The notes: generated by a model from the sequence alone, not told the origin. A DNA stretch of 64,000 nt from an uncultured Eubacteriales bacterium (GCA_900545885.1 URAF01000012.1:1-64000); one strand, 5' to 3'. Shown: positions 15,565 to 24,755, numbered from the stretch's first letter. Numbers and translations are program-made.

Positions 15565-17058
15565 TCAGGCGTACAATTTGATGTAGTCTATACAGCTCTT
15601 ATATTCTTCGTCGAGTATGGACTTGATGCTTGTGTTTTTATAAGAATTTGCAATGGATTTCTGCGCTACGGTCTTGAAGTAAGTGTCGACGTAAGAATAG
15701 TATTTTGTAGGAGGAACGACGACATAGTCTTCGGGAGTTCCCCAATACTTGATATACGATTCGTAAGCAGGGTCATTGCGATATTCTTCGGACAGCGCAA
15801 CCGAACGCACAGCGGGCAGGTGTCCGCGTTTTGCCCATTCGATACCGGAATAGTTCGCCATGTATTCCATAAACACGGTTGCCGCCGCCGCTTTGGTATA
15901 GCTGGAAACAGTGCTCATAAGCGTAATTGCATGACCTTCGCCCTTGATGAGGGAGGCATAATCTTTGTCAGAATCTTTTGCGAACATTCCCGAAAGAGAA
16001 CGCGTAATGATATTGGAAGAGCCGCCGTCTTTTGCCAGCATCTGGTCAAAAGTCTGCAATTCTTTCTGCCACATCCAAGGACCTTGAAGTTTGAAAATGC
16101 ATTTGCCGCTGTTGAAAGGTGCGTCACCTACGTCGTATGAAGAACCGTAATCCTTGCTGAGTGCGCTCTTGTTGGTGGAAGTTGCACTCGGGAAAATCCA
16201 GTCACGCAAAACCTGTAAACCGTTTGCGGTTTCCTGCGTATTCCATGCAGGCATACCTTCCGCATCTACGATTTTTCCGCCGTTCTGTACTGCTGCGGTG
16301 TAGTCCACGAATTCATGCACCCACATATCGCCATAGGAAATAGGGAATGCTGTGTAGGGTTCTGCCGTGGACGCTTTTCTCCATTCGGTTGCGGAATAAC
16401 CTTCGGAGTTCTCGCCTCTTATCCAGAGATTGTTTTCAGCCGCGAGTTGTGCCGCTCTGTCTGCAACTTCGCAGAGTTCCTGATAGTTGGTCGGAACGGG
16501 CAATCCGTTTTTGTCGAGGATATCTTTTCTTATGCAGATAACTGCTGAATGGCAGTCAATGGGAACGCCGTATACCGTACCGCCGATAGTCACGCTTTCA
16601 AGCAAAGAATCCACATAGTCGTCCTTATCGAAAGAAGCTCCGCTCTTGCCGAAGAAGAAATCCACTTCCTGCAACCAGCCTCTGTCGTTGTATTCCGTGA
16701 CTCTCGAACCGTGATTGAACAGCATATCGGGCGCGTTCTTCTTGTCAAACTGCATTGTATTGCTGAGAAGAGTTTCAAGATCGTATCTGGAATAGTGTTC
16801 GACGGTTACGTGAATAAGACCTTCGTACATTCTGTTGAACTCTGCCACAATCTGGTCCTGCGTGTTTGCGTCGTCACCTGTTGTAACACTCCACATTTTC
16901 AGATTGATATTGTCATACACTACGTTTCCGTTTTCGTCGTAAACGATGTCACCGTCGCCTTCCAGGGGTTTTCTGTTGTCGGAATTGTTGTTACACCCCA
17001 CAAGTACGGCAACCAACATCGACAAAACCATGAAAAGGACAATCAGCTTTTTCTTCAT
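15565..17058 (-). CDS. sugar-binding lipoprotein of the ABC importer (497 aa)
   Basis: The signal peptide ends in a lipobox (VLVGC), so the mature protein is anchored outside the membrane. The rest is a family 1 extracellular solute-binding fold: LKMWSVTTGDDANTQDQIVAEF at the start, a Gly- and Trp-rich middle (RGENSEGYSATEWRK; LQGPWMWQKELQ) and a helical C-lobe. It captures oligosaccharide for the two permeases that follow. At about 475 mature residues it is on the large side of the family, which fits an oligosaccharide rather than a monosaccharide ligand. AAGGAGG precedes the ATG. Confidence 0.9.
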   Translation of the reverse strand: MKKKLIVLFMVLSMLVAVLVGCNNNSDNRKPLEGDGDIVYDENGNVVYDNINLKMWSVTTGDDANTQDQIVAEFNRMYEGLIHVTVEHYSRYDLETLLSNTMQFDKKNAPDMLFNHGSRVTEYNDRGWLQEVDFFFGKSGASFDKDDYVDSLLESVTIGGTVYGVPIDCHSAVICIRKDILDKNGLPVPTNYQELCEVADRAAQLAAENNLWIRGENSEGYSATEWRKASTAEPYTAFPISYGDMWVHEFVDYTAAVQNGGKIVDAEGMPAWNTQETANGLQVLRDWIFPSATSTNKSALSKDYGSSYDVGDAPFNSGKCIFKLQGPWMWQKELQTFDQMLAKDGGSSNIITRSLSGMFAKDSDKDYASLIKGEGHAITLMSTVSSYTKAAAATVFMEYMANYSGIEWAKRGHLPAVRSVALSEEYRNDPAYESYIKYWGTPEDYVVVPPTKYYSYVDTYFKTVAQKSIANSYKNTSIKSILDEEYKSCIDYIKLYA

Positions 17059-17077
17059 AATTTTTCCTCCTTGTATA

Positions 17078-18259
17078 TCAGAATTTAACTATGGTAGGAC
17101 CTAATTTTTCTTCGCCTATCGAGGCTTCTCTCCCTTCTACGTACGGCATTCCGTTCTCGTCCCAGAGCAACTTATCCATAAATACGATTCTTTCGCTCGG
17201 ACGTTCGCCGTACACGTCGTATCCGTGGTAGAACAACCAGTAATCACCCGCAAAGTCCTGAACGACGGTATTGTGCCCGACACCCACGACTTTGTCGCTC
17301 GGAGAAATGACTTCTTCTCCGTAAGGTTCCTTATCGAGAGTTATGCCGTCGTGTGTAGTAAACTTTTCGAGAAAGCTGTCGGCAACTCCGACCCTTACTT
17401 TATATGTTGAGTCGGTAGATGCAAGGCATGTTCCTTGGGAACCGAAATAATAGAGTTTTCCATTGTGCCTGATAATATAACTACCCTCATAATTGATGTC
17501 GACATTCATACCTTCGCCTCCGGTGTTGTCGTCGATAAGGTAGTAAATGTGGTCTTTAACCTGGTCGCCGTAAAAGAGCTCAGTACCGTCGTCGGTAAGA
17601 AGAGTTGCGGCAATACCGTAAAAACTGCCCCACACCATATAAAGTTGTTCACCGTCATAAAACGGAAACGGGTCTATGCCGTTGCGAACGCCGGTCATTT
17701 CCTGGTCAAGCAGTTTGCCGTAGTGTGTCCACGGACCGTACGGCGTGGGAGCCGTCGCAACACCTATACCGGGGTTTGGGTCCCCCCACAAAGATAAGGA
17801 ATAATAATAGTTGTACGTATCTCCGACCTTTATTATTGCGGGAGCCCACACGCCTGCGTTCTTGTCATGCCAGTCGAGCGCGTTGGGGTGCCCGTCAAAT
17901 ACGCTTCCTACCCACGTCCAATCCACAAGGTTTTTGCTTCTGAAAATAGGACCTCTGTCATACTGCATACCTTTGTCGCCCATTTCGCAATAGGTATTGG
18001 TGCAATACATATAGAAGTATCCGCTTTCATCGTCCCTGTATACGTCGGGATCTGCAACGGTAACTTGATATTCGGAACCGTCTTGCTTGTAAAACCTCAA
18101 CGGATTGGAATAAACTTCGTTGGTATACTCTCTTTCGGGCGTCTGTCCGCCGTCTGGGTTTCCCCCTTCGGGATTACCGGGGGGATTGCAGCCGAATAAA
18201 GCAATCGCTGCGATTACGACGAGCATTGCCACAGCAATGGACATCATTAGTTTTTTCAT
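17078..18259 (-). CDS. GH43 lipoprotein, arabinanase-like (393 aa)
   Basis: The lipoprotein signal (AIALFGC) is followed by a five-bladed propeller. The GH43 residues are recognisable: base Asp in VADPDVYRD (about 68-76), pKa-modulating Asp in NGIDPFPFYDG, probable acid Glu in NYEGSYIIRHNGKLYYFGS, and the GVGHNTVVQD...LFYHGYD segment typical of endo- and exo-arabinanases. It would cut arabinan or related polymer at the cell surface. It is a paralogue of the gene just upstream (17-30 aligned motif positions are nearly the same), 11 bases away, and precedes the binding-protein gene, so degradation and uptake are co-expressed. Confidence 0.85.
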   Translation of the reverse strand: MKKLMMSIAVAMLVVIAAIALFGCNPPGNPEGGNPDGGQTPEREYTNEVYSNPLRFYKQDGSEYQVTVADPDVYRDDESGYFYMYCTNTYCEMGDKGMQYDRGPIFRSKNLVDWTWVGSVFDGHPNALDWHDKNAGVWAPAIIKVGDTYNYYYSLSLWGDPNPGIGVATAPTPYGPWTHYGKLLDQEMTGVRNGIDPFPFYDGEQLYMVWGSFYGIAATLLTDDGTELFYGDQVKDHIYYLIDDNTGGEGMNVDINYEGSYIIRHNGKLYYFGSQGTCLASTDSTYKVRVGVADSFLEKFTTHDGITLDKEPYGEEVISPSDKVVGVGHNTVVQDFAGDYWLFYHGYDVYGERPSERIVFMDKLLWDENGMPYVEGREASIGEEKLGPTIVKF

Positions 18260-18270
18260 AATTTTCTCCG

Positions 18271-19416
18271 TTATTTTTCCAGACTGTTGATATAAGGTCC
18301 GGGAAGTTCGACTCCGTTGCTTGCAACGGTGTCCTTAACGTACGGCATACCAGTCGTTTCGTTCCAAAGCAATTTGTCGAGATAAAGAACTCTGGGCTCG
18401 GCAACTGCCGTGGTGTCATATCCGTGATATAGCATCCAATATTCACCCAAATCGTCCTGAATAACTGCACAGTGCCCCGTTCCCATGGCACCGCTCAAAG
18501 AAGGCACGACCACGGGGTCGCCCCTGTTGGGTCCGAACATGTCTCTTCCGTTTGAATCGAGATAAGGTCCGGTGAGCGATTGTGAGCGCGCAACAACCAC
18601 GTGATAGGTAGAGTTTTTGCCGCTCAGACATGTACCTGTTGAAAGGAAAAGATAGTAGTATCCGTCTTTTTTGAGAATAATGCTGGCTTCGTAGTTATCG
18701 TTGTTGAAAATCTCAAAACCAGCAAGCGCGACTTTGTGTTCTTTTTGATAATTCAGTCCGCCTTTGAGTCCGAGTCCGTCGTCGGTGAGTTCGATAAGCG
18801 TAATCAAACCGCCGAAGGAACCGAACACCATATAAAGATTACCTTCATCGTAGAATACGTGAGGATCAATGGAGTTGATAACTCCTATTTCCTCGCTGTT
18901 GAAAAGTTTTCCGTAATGAGTCCACGGTCCGTAAGGTGTGGGTGCAGTTGCAACGCCTATGCCGGGATTGGAGTCACCACCTGTGGACAGAGAATAATAG
19001 AAATTCCATTTGTCTCCTACTTTGCAAACGGTTGGTGCCCATACGCCAGCACCGTTGGTCCCCCAGTCGGGAACATAGTTTTCAAATACGTCGCCAACAT
19101 ATTCCCAGCTGTGCATGTCCACTGACTTCCATATAGGTCCTCTTTTGAATGCTATTTCCGGAGTGTAAACGTCTGTCTGAGTGCAGTACATATAATAAGT
19201 ACCGTCCTCATCGCGAACAATGTAGGGGTCCGCCTGATAAGTGGACTTCTTTTCTCCGTCTACAATGGGAAAAATAGGATTGGTGTAAAAATTGTTCTCC
19301 GCCACAATCGGTTCGTCCGGAGTTTCGGACTTATTCGAGGTATTGTCGTTACAAGCGGTGAAAGTCGAAAGACAAACGACGCACAGTATAACAAACGGCA
19401 ATAAAAATTTTTTCAT
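18271..19416 (-). CDS. GH43 lipoprotein, arabinanase-like (381 aa)
   Basis: This is the first gene of the leftward glycan cluster. The lipobox is TFTAC near residue 21. GH43 motifs appear in order: QADPYIVRDEDG (base Asp), GVWAPTV, SIDPHVFYDEGNLYMVFGSF, NYEASIILKKDGYYYLF (probable acid Glu) and GTGHCAVIQD with YHGYD. The C-terminal His/Asp segment matches arabinanase-type subfamilies. It presumably acts on arabinan side chains of pectin at the cell surface together with its paralogue downstream; substrate specificity is inferred. GGGGGG precedes the ATG, and a promoter with a flanking dyad lies at 19447-19481. Confidence 0.85.
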   Translation of the reverse strand: MKKFLLPFVILCVVCLSTFTACNDNTSNKSETPDEPIVAENNFYTNPIFPIVDGEKKSTYQADPYIVRDEDGTYYMYCTQTDVYTPEIAFKRGPIWKSVDMHSWEYVGDVFENYVPDWGTNGAGVWAPTVCKVGDKWNFYYSLSTGGDSNPGIGVATAPTPYGPWTHYGKLFNSEEIGVINSIDPHVFYDEGNLYMVFGSFGGLITLIELTDDGLGLKGGLNYQKEHKVALAGFEIFNNDNYEASIILKKDGYYYLFLSTGTCLSGKNSTYHVVVARSQSLTGPYLDSNGRDMFGPNRGDPVVVPSLSGAMGTGHCAVIQDDLGEYWMLYHGYDTTAVAEPRVLYLDKLLWNETTGMPYVKDTVASNGVELPGPYINSLEK

Positions 19417-19446
19417 TTTACCCCCCTGTATCCCTTATTTTTGCTT

Positions 19447-19481
19447 ATCGTATCATTTGGGTTATGCCATTTCAATACGAT
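19447..19481 (-). promoter_or_regulatory. promoter of the glycan-use cluster with flanking dyad
   Basis: On the minus strand TTGAAA (19470-19475), 17 bases, TACGAT (19447-19452). ATCGTAT (19447-19453) and ATACGAT (19475-19481) form a perfect 7-bp dyad spanning -10 to -35. It lies between the cluster and the divergent AraC gene, so AraC binding here is plausible. Confidence 0.6.
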
Positions 19482-19545
19482 TTGGCACTTTTAGTTATGT
19501 ATTTTTATATCACATCTGAAAAAATAAAAACAAAATTTTACTAAA

Positions 19546-19574
19546 TTGACAACATTATTTTTTGATGTTATATT
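19546..19574 (+). promoter_or_regulatory. promoter of the AraC-family gene
   Basis: TTGACA (19546-19551), 17 bases, TATATT (19569-19574). The start codon follows six bases after the -10 box with no ribosome binding site, so the transcript is probably leaderless. Confidence 0.7.
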
Positions 19575-19580
19575 GAAAAT

Positions 19581-20591
19581 ATGAATAATATCAATCAGAA
19601 TAATCAGGAAATATACCCAAGATTCAAAGATTCGGGTGACGATTATCTGTCGCTCAAGAATTGGTATTCGGAAACATTCGACTCCAACTTTACAATGGAT
19701 TTTCACACACACCCGCAGTACGAAATTATGTACTGCGAAAACGGTCAGTTCGATTTCGTATACAAAAAAGACAAAGTTTCCAAAACCACCGAAACGGTAA
19801 CGGTCGGCAACAACTGCTTTATCCTCATAAACAATGGATATTACCACCAACTTGCCAACCTTTACGACTCCACTAAAATTCTCAACCTTGAATTTCTCCC
19901 TTCAAAATGTTTTATAGCCGAAGAAATTAGGTCGTCACAACTTCTCAAAAGGTTCACCGTACCTCTTAAAAACCTGTATTCGATTTCTCCTCAGCTTAAA
20001 AAAATAATGACTGCCGACCAGGACTTTTACATTTTCGTTGACAACAACAATATACTCAACACCATGCGTGAAATACTTAGAAAAACAGAAGAACAGAACG
20101 CCGTAGAACGTGCGCTGGATATCGCACTTCTTACGAACAAGCTTTTCCTTGACATCGCTCACTGCTCCTCCCCCGTGGGTTACAAAAAAACTGGCATAAT
20201 TTACGTCGACTCTGCAATGACTTACATCAACTCGAACTTTCTGAGAAAACTGACAGTAAAAGAAATTGCAAATAATGTTGGAGTTTCCGACGTCTATCTT
20301 CAAAAAATGTTCAAGGAACAGTACGGCAAAACAATTCACCGGATAATCACTGAAAAGCGCATAGTTCAGGCAAAGTATCTCCTTGAACACAGCGACGCAA
20401 ACACCAGCATAATCGCGTCCAGTTGCGGCTTTGGGAGTTGCGAAGATATGGTATATGCATTCAAACGTATGGAGGGCTGTTCTCCATCTAAATATCGCAA
20501 AAACTCTTCCTCAAAAACAATCAAATTCTTTTCACATCAGGGGGAAATCAAAATTTATACGAGAAAGCAAAAAAAGAAAACCGTGGACTAG
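19581..20591 (+). CDS. AraC-family transcriptional regulator (336 aa)
   Basis: The N-terminal cupin-like ligand domain (DFHTHPQYEIMYCENGQF near 44-61) is followed by two C-terminal helix-turn-helix motifs (LTVKEIANNVGVSDVYLQKMFKEQYG; TSIIASSCGFGSCEDMVYAFKRMEGCSPSKYR). Regulators of this layout usually sense a sugar and activate a neighbouring catabolic operon. The gene lies divergent from the eleven-gene glycan cluster with 164 bases between, so it is the likely activator. The ATG at 19581 has no upstream GGAGG and sits six bases after a good -10 box. About 25 residues after the HTH are basic and lack family likeness. Confidence 0.88.
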   Translation: MNNINQNNQEIYPRFKDSGDDYLSLKNWYSETFDSNFTMDFHTHPQYEIMYCENGQFDFVYKKDKVSKTTETVTVGNNCFILINNGYYHQLANLYDSTKILNLEFLPSKCFIAEEIRSSQLLKRFTVPLKNLYSISPQLKKIMTADQDFYIFVDNNNILNTMREILRKTEEQNAVERALDIALLTNKLFLDIAHCSSPVGYKKTGIIYVDSAMTYINSNFLRKLTVKEIANNVGVSDVYLQKMFKEQYGKTIHRIITEKRIVQAKYLLEHSDANTSIIASSCGFGSCEDMVYAFKRMEGCSPSKYRKNSSSKTIKFFSHQGEIKIYTRKQKKKTVD

Positions 20592-20683
20592 GCTTTCTTC
20601 TCTGCCGTTTCTTGATCATTTTTTTGCTTTTTCCCGACATTCTACTTTACTTTTTTTCACAAATATAGACATGCTCAATCGGC

Positions 20684-20712
20684 TTGACACCAAATGCGCA
20701 AGTTCATATAAT
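20684..20712 (+). promoter_or_regulatory. consensus promoter of the small lipoprotein gene
   Basis: A perfect TTGACA (20684-20689), 17 bases, TATAAT (20707-20712), followed by AAGAAGGAA and ATG at 20741. Confidence 0.8.
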
Positions 20713-20740
20713 GTATGAACATACTCAAGAAGGAATCGAA

Positions 20741-21199
20741 ATGAAAAAAAGTATTGTTTTGACTGTTCTGTTGTTGGTTGCCGTTGTTTTCACGGGCGGA
20801 ATACTCTGCGCCTGCAACGACAAAGTGATTTCGATAACGGGACATTCGTGGGCTTTCAACAACATTCAAAGCGGCAAAACGGGAGAAATAATCTACTGCT
20901 CCGCCGAAAATCAAGATATTTTCCCGAACGCAAAAGTCGCCAACGTATCCTGTAAAGTTTCCGACAGACAGATTGTAATCAAGAACAACATTAGCGGTGA
21001 AGAATGGAAATTCGCCTACGAGGAAGAAAAAACCATTTCACATAAAGACGCACTTTACATAATCCGTCTTGCGGGCGGCACTGTTCAGGGGCGCGCCTCG
21101 GTCGGCATAACCGAATACGCCGACGGCAGTTCGGAGTATACTCTGATTATTACTTTCAACAACGTCAACATTTATTTCAAAGAACCAATCGTCAAATAA
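20741..21199 (+). CDS. small lipoprotein of unknown function (152 aa)
   Basis: The signal peptide with lipobox (GILCAC near residue 22) predicts an anchored surface protein. The mature part is beta-rich (ISITGHSWAFNNIQSGKTGEIIYC at its start) and ends in an alternating hydrophobic strand. I do not recognise a family, though the GHSWxFNxIQ pattern is seen in small clostridial lipoproteins. The start at MKKS was preferred because AAGAAGGAA precedes it and the signal peptide begins there. It is a single-gene transcript with its own consensus promoter and a strong terminator at 21223-21269. Confidence 0.75.
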   Translation: MKKSIVLTVLLLVAVVFTGGILCACNDKVISITGHSWAFNNIQSGKTGEIIYCSAENQDIFPNAKVANVSCKVSDRQIVIKNNISGEEWKFAYEEEKTISHKDALYIIRLAGGTVQGRASVGITEYADGSSEYTLIITFNNVNIYFKEPIVK

Positions 21200-21222
21200 T
21201 CAGACACAAAATTACATATACA

Positions 21223-21269
21223 AAAAGCCGTTTTGCAAGTGATATTCGATAACAAGCAAAACGGCTTTT
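21223..21269. terminator. bidirectional terminator
   Basis: AAAAGCCGTTTTGC (21223-21236) pairs perfectly with GCAAAACGGCTTTT (21256-21269). It serves the lipoprotein gene on the left and the convergent symporter gene on the right. Confidence 0.85.
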
Positions 21270-21315
21270 CAGTTTCTTGTATTTTATTGTTTATCAATGA
21301 GGCTTCGCGCCTTTT

Positions 21316-22992
21316 TTAAGCAGACGTCCCTTCTCCGTCGTCCGTTCTCTCGTCTTCCACTGTCGGGAAATCAGGGTTTTCTTTGTCATAATCGGCGGGC
21401 AAAACGCCGTTCTCTCCGTCGTCTATCGTTACCGCACTTTCTGCGTCGGCAACTTCGACAAGCTCTCCGCCTTCCCCCGCCGAAACAAGAACTAGTTCGT
21501 TTCCGTCGTTAAGGTTGACGCTTTGTGCTTTCAACATTTCGGCAATCTCGGTGTGTTTCTTTTTGGTGAGCGGATAGAACAGCAAGACGATAATAAGCAA
21601 CGCCATACTAACGGCTGAAATTATGAACACGGCGTCAAACCATTCTGACGCTATTGCCTGTTGTTCGGGCGTATAAGAAATCAGCGTATCATCGTAATAA
21701 TCGTTTGGCTCGAAACCTATGGACTGCTGCCAGTACCAGCCGATAAGCATAAACACCTGCGAAGCCAAAAGCGGTAACGTGAACAGATAATTCTGCAAAT
21801 GCCCTTCCAATCGTTTCCCTGTTTTCGCCTGCTGATAGTCGGCAATTTCACCGAGCATTACGGGAATAAGAAGATAAGTCGGATTGAGCGACGCCAAAAA
21901 CATCAGTATCGTAAGCACAACAGCCGACACCGTACCCACAGGGAACCGTTCGAAGCCTACTGCACTCAAAATTGTCATCGAAACAAGTCCCAGCGCGCTG
22001 AACAAGATAACGATATGGTGCTTGCTCATTTTTCTCGTAACGAGCGGAAGCAACAACATTGCGACCGTGCTCGCAAAACCTATTATGGTAAGCGGAACGC
22101 CGGAAATGTTCAACGCGGTATCGATGACTTCGTCGAACTTTATCTGCACCATAATTTGCAGATACTGTTTCCAGAATTCACGCAACGACCCGAGCACCAA
22201 CGCTATCGCAAGAATTATGAGCGGTTTATTGTGTATCAGCATATTCGTAGCGGTGAATAAATTAACTTTTTCTTCCCTTGCGGTTTCGCTTTCAAGTTCA
22301 TAAACGCGTTCCTTGACTTTTATGATAAACAGTACACAAAGCGAACCGACCACAACGCTGACAAGACCGAGAATGCGCATTGCCATGAACTCCTGCCCTT
22401 CGGCTTTGAAAGCTGCACGCATGGGGCCGACAATAAGCTGCATGATAGACGGTGCCGCGCCCACAAGCAATCCAACGGGAGTCATTATATCCGCACGCTC
22501 CTGAGAATTGGGCGTAATTACGTTTGGCATCGTCTGATACATGTTATTCGCAAACGTGGAAATGGCGATAACCGGCGTACAACTTATGTATGCGTAAATT
22601 ATTCTGGTTGTTTCGCCCTGATACTGCGGTATCCACATGGCAAGCATTGTAAAAAACGCAATAAGCGGCAAGCTGAAAAGGATATACGGTTTATATCTGC
22701 CCCACTTGGTTTTACGTCTTTCCATTGCAGTGCCGATAAGCGGCTGCAATATCATATTGAGCAGGTTACCCAAAATAAGAATAAGATATCCGTGCAGCGC
22801 CGGTATGCCGTAATAATACGGTATGAATGTGATTGTAACCACATACATGGTGACAGCGTTATACATCCAGCTGTTGCCAAGCGCGTAAAGCCCGAATGCT
22901 CCGACTTCTTTAATCGTGAGGTATCTGCCTTCGAGGGGCTTGTTCCACATCGATTTCATGGTCAGCAAAAGATTTTTGATTTTGTCTTTCAC
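21316..22992 (-). CDS. GPH-family cation symporter (MFS superfamily, 558 aa)
   Basis: About twelve membrane segments with the GPH signature between the second and third helices (PLIGTAMERRKTKWGRYKPYILFSLP, about 82-107). Known members carry melibiose, lactose or glucuronides with Na+ or H+. The protein starts with GTG, preceded by GGGAGGAAAA. A 60-residue acidic tail (from about 500, rich in Glu, Asp and Gly) lies after the last helix, longer than usual. It is 21 bases downstream of the D-aminoacylase gene and co-transcribed with it, so its substrate could be an N-acyl compound or an amino sugar rather than a simple disaccharide. Confidence 0.85.
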   Translation of the reverse strand: MKDKIKNLLLTMKSMWNKPLEGRYLTIKEVGAFGLYALGNSWMYNAVTMYVVTITFIPYYYGIPALHGYLILILGNLLNMILQPLIGTAMERRKTKWGRYKPYILFSLPLIAFFTMLAMWIPQYQGETTRIIYAYISCTPVIAISTFANNMYQTMPNVITPNSQERADIMTPVGLLVGAAPSIMQLIVGPMRAAFKAEGQEFMAMRILGLVSVVVGSLCVLFIIKVKERVYELESETAREEKVNLFTATNMLIHNKPLIILAIALVLGSLREFWKQYLQIMVQIKFDEVIDTALNISGVPLTIIGFASTVAMLLLPLVTRKMSKHHIVILFSALGLVSMTILSAVGFERFPVGTVSAVVLTILMFLASLNPTYLLIPVMLGEIADYQQAKTGKRLEGHLQNYLFTLPLLASQVFMLIGWYWQQSIGFEPNDYYDDTLISYTPEQQAIASEWFDAVFIISAVSMALLIIVLLFYPLTKKKHTEIAEMLKAQSVNLNDGNELVLVSAGEGGELVEVADAESAVTIDDGENGVLPADYDKENPDFPTVEDERTDDGEGTSA

Positions 22993-23013
22993 GTTTTCCT
23001 CCCTTCGCGAAAA

Positions 23014-24588
23014 CTATTTTTTCAAAACTACACGTCCCGCTTTAACGGGCGAATAATTGCCGTTGTCAACTGCAAAACATCCGTTGACCATAACGTATTC
23101 GATGCCTTTGGGCGTGAAATCGGGGACATCGGGATTGACCTCGATTGCATCGAAATCGAAGACCGTAATATCGGCAAAATTGCCTTCCGCAATCAGCCCG
23201 CGTTTTTTGATGCCGAACCTTTCGGCGGTTTTGCCCGTCATCTTGTGGACGACCTGTTCTACGGGAATATCGCAATCTTTTGCGCGCTTGAAGAAATACG
23301 GAAAACCCTGATACGCCGCACCGTTCTGCGTACCTGCTTCTTCCACCCACGCATCCGTCATAAACACGGACAAATCGTCCTTCATAAGTCTTTCGATTAT
23401 CTTGTCGTTGTAGTACTTGCCAAGATACAACCTTCCCTGTCCTTTGCTCAAATCGACCAGTTTAATGTACATTTCGAAGTCGTCAAGTCCTTCTTCGCGC
23501 GCACACTGCGAAACCGTCTTGCCTTCGTAGCATTTGTGTTCGGGCGAAATGTACGCCACGATGAAGTCCGAAAAGTCCAACCCGAGTATCTTCTTCGTAA
23601 GGTTGGTCATGAGTTTCAGACGGAACATGTTGAAAGGCTTTTTTCTGTCCTTTTCGGGCAAAGCCAGATACCATGGCGGCAACACCACCGTTATGACGGA
23701 CGCGCCGTAAAGGAAAGAATAGTTGTCGTAAGCTATGCTGTGTCCCTGCGCGTTGAGTTTGTGGAACTTTTCAAGCATGGGGTCAAGACTCTTCCACGAC
23801 GTTTCGCCGACGAAAATGAGATGCGAATACTCGGTGCGCACCCCGGACTCCAACATTATGTCCACTACCTCGTCGAGCGCGAGTTCGATATGCGGACGCG
23901 AAATGAGCGGATATCCGAGAGCGACCTTCGAACATGCGCGCGGGTGTACGGTCAGAATACCGTCGTACGCCGCTATGCGTTTTGCAAATTCCACGAGTTC
24001 GTCGCGCTTCGCGTACATGCCCGGTTCGTACATAAACCCGAACGAACCTCCGAAAGCACCACCCTGCATGGCTTCGTCGACTAGCGCGGTTTCGCGTTTG
24101 ATTTGTTCGGCAGTAAGCGGAGCGGGAGAATATCCCGAAACGCTGATACGGGTTGTGCCGTGACCGATAAGCGGAACAACGTTGACGTACAGATTGCCTT
24201 TTGCACTTTCAACGAATTCGGCAAAAGACCCTGGGTTTACGGCTTTGAAAAGACCGCCGCCGACTTTGTCCTTGAACTTGCTGTCGATCTCCACGCCGAA
24301 CGGAGAAAATCCGCAGTTGCCCGTTATCTGCGTGGTTATGCCCTGCCGCACGAAAGGCGAATAAAACTTTTCGGCGTCTTCGTAATCATAAAAGAAATCG
24401 TTGTGAGAATGTGCGTCGATAAATCCCGGCGCAACGATAAGCCCTTTGCAATCCACGACTCTGTCCGCTTGAACGTCCAAAGTCGGTGCAACCGAAACAA
24501 TGGTATCGTTTTCGACAAGCAAATCGCCCTTGAAAGGCGCTTTTCCGCTGCCGTCGACCACCGTTCCTCCCTTGAACAAAACTTTCAT
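23014..24588 (-). CDS. N-acyl-D-amino-acid deacylase family amidohydrolase (524 aa)
   Basis: The amidohydrolase metal motif DAHSHNDFF (about 59-67) and the D-aminoacylase-type segments GNCGFSPFG (about 95-103), GHGTTRI and GAAYQGFPYF place it in the DAN family, which hydrolyses N-acyl-D-amino acids or related dihydro-cyclic amides. The C-terminal KRGLIAEGNFADITVFDFD completes the barrel-flanking beta domain. It is cytoplasmic. It heads a two-gene transcript with the GPH symporter, suggesting uptake followed by deacylation, perhaps of peptidoglycan-derived or food-derived D-amino conjugates. GGGGGAA precedes the ATG. Confidence 0.85.
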   Translation of the reverse strand: MKVLFKGGTVVDGSGKAPFKGDLLVENDTIVSVAPTLDVQADRVVDCKGLIVAPGFIDAHSHNDFFYDYEDAEKFYSPFVRQGITTQITGNCGFSPFGVEIDSKFKDKVGGGLFKAVNPGSFAEFVESAKGNLYVNVVPLIGHGTTRISVSGYSPAPLTAEQIKRETALVDEAMQGGAFGGSFGFMYEPGMYAKRDELVEFAKRIAAYDGILTVHPRACSKVALGYPLISRPHIELALDEVVDIMLESGVRTEYSHLIFVGETSWKSLDPMLEKFHKLNAQGHSIAYDNYSFLYGASVITVVLPPWYLALPEKDRKKPFNMFRLKLMTNLTKKILGLDFSDFIVAYISPEHKCYEGKTVSQCAREEGLDDFEMYIKLVDLSKGQGRLYLGKYYNDKIIERLMKDDLSVFMTDAWVEEAGTQNGAAYQGFPYFFKRAKDCDIPVEQVVHKMTGKTAERFGIKKRGLIAEGNFADITVFDFDAIEVNPDVPDFTPKGIEYVMVNGCFAVDNGNYSPVKAGRVVLKK

Positions 24589-24637
24589 AAATTCCCCCTG
24601 AATTGCACCGAGAGTCTGACTCCCGCAATTTATAAAA

Positions 24638-24666
24638 ATTCTACCATTTTTTGAATGTCAAATCAA
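24638..24666 (-). promoter_or_regulatory. promoter of the deacylase-symporter operon
   Basis: On the minus strand TTGATT (24661-24666), 17 bases, TAGAAT (24638-24643). It lies 50 bases before the deacylase ATG, back to back with the MerR-type promoter. Confidence 0.55.
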
Positions 24667-24706
24667 TACACTTGACCCACTCCGTAACATAATTAACAAA
24701 AAAAAC

Positions 24707-24737
24707 TTGACTTGGAGTGCACTCCAAGGTTTATGAT
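24707..24737 (+). promoter_or_regulatory. MerR-type promoter with 18-bp palindrome
   Basis: TTGACT (24707-24712) and TATGAT (24732-24737) are 19 bases apart, the long spacer typical of MerR-controlled promoters. The spacer holds the perfect palindrome CTTGGAGTGCACTCCAAG (24711-24728). The regulator is probably the MerR protein encoded two genes on. Confidence 0.85.
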
Positions 24738-24755
24738 ACGGACAGGAGGCGAAAT

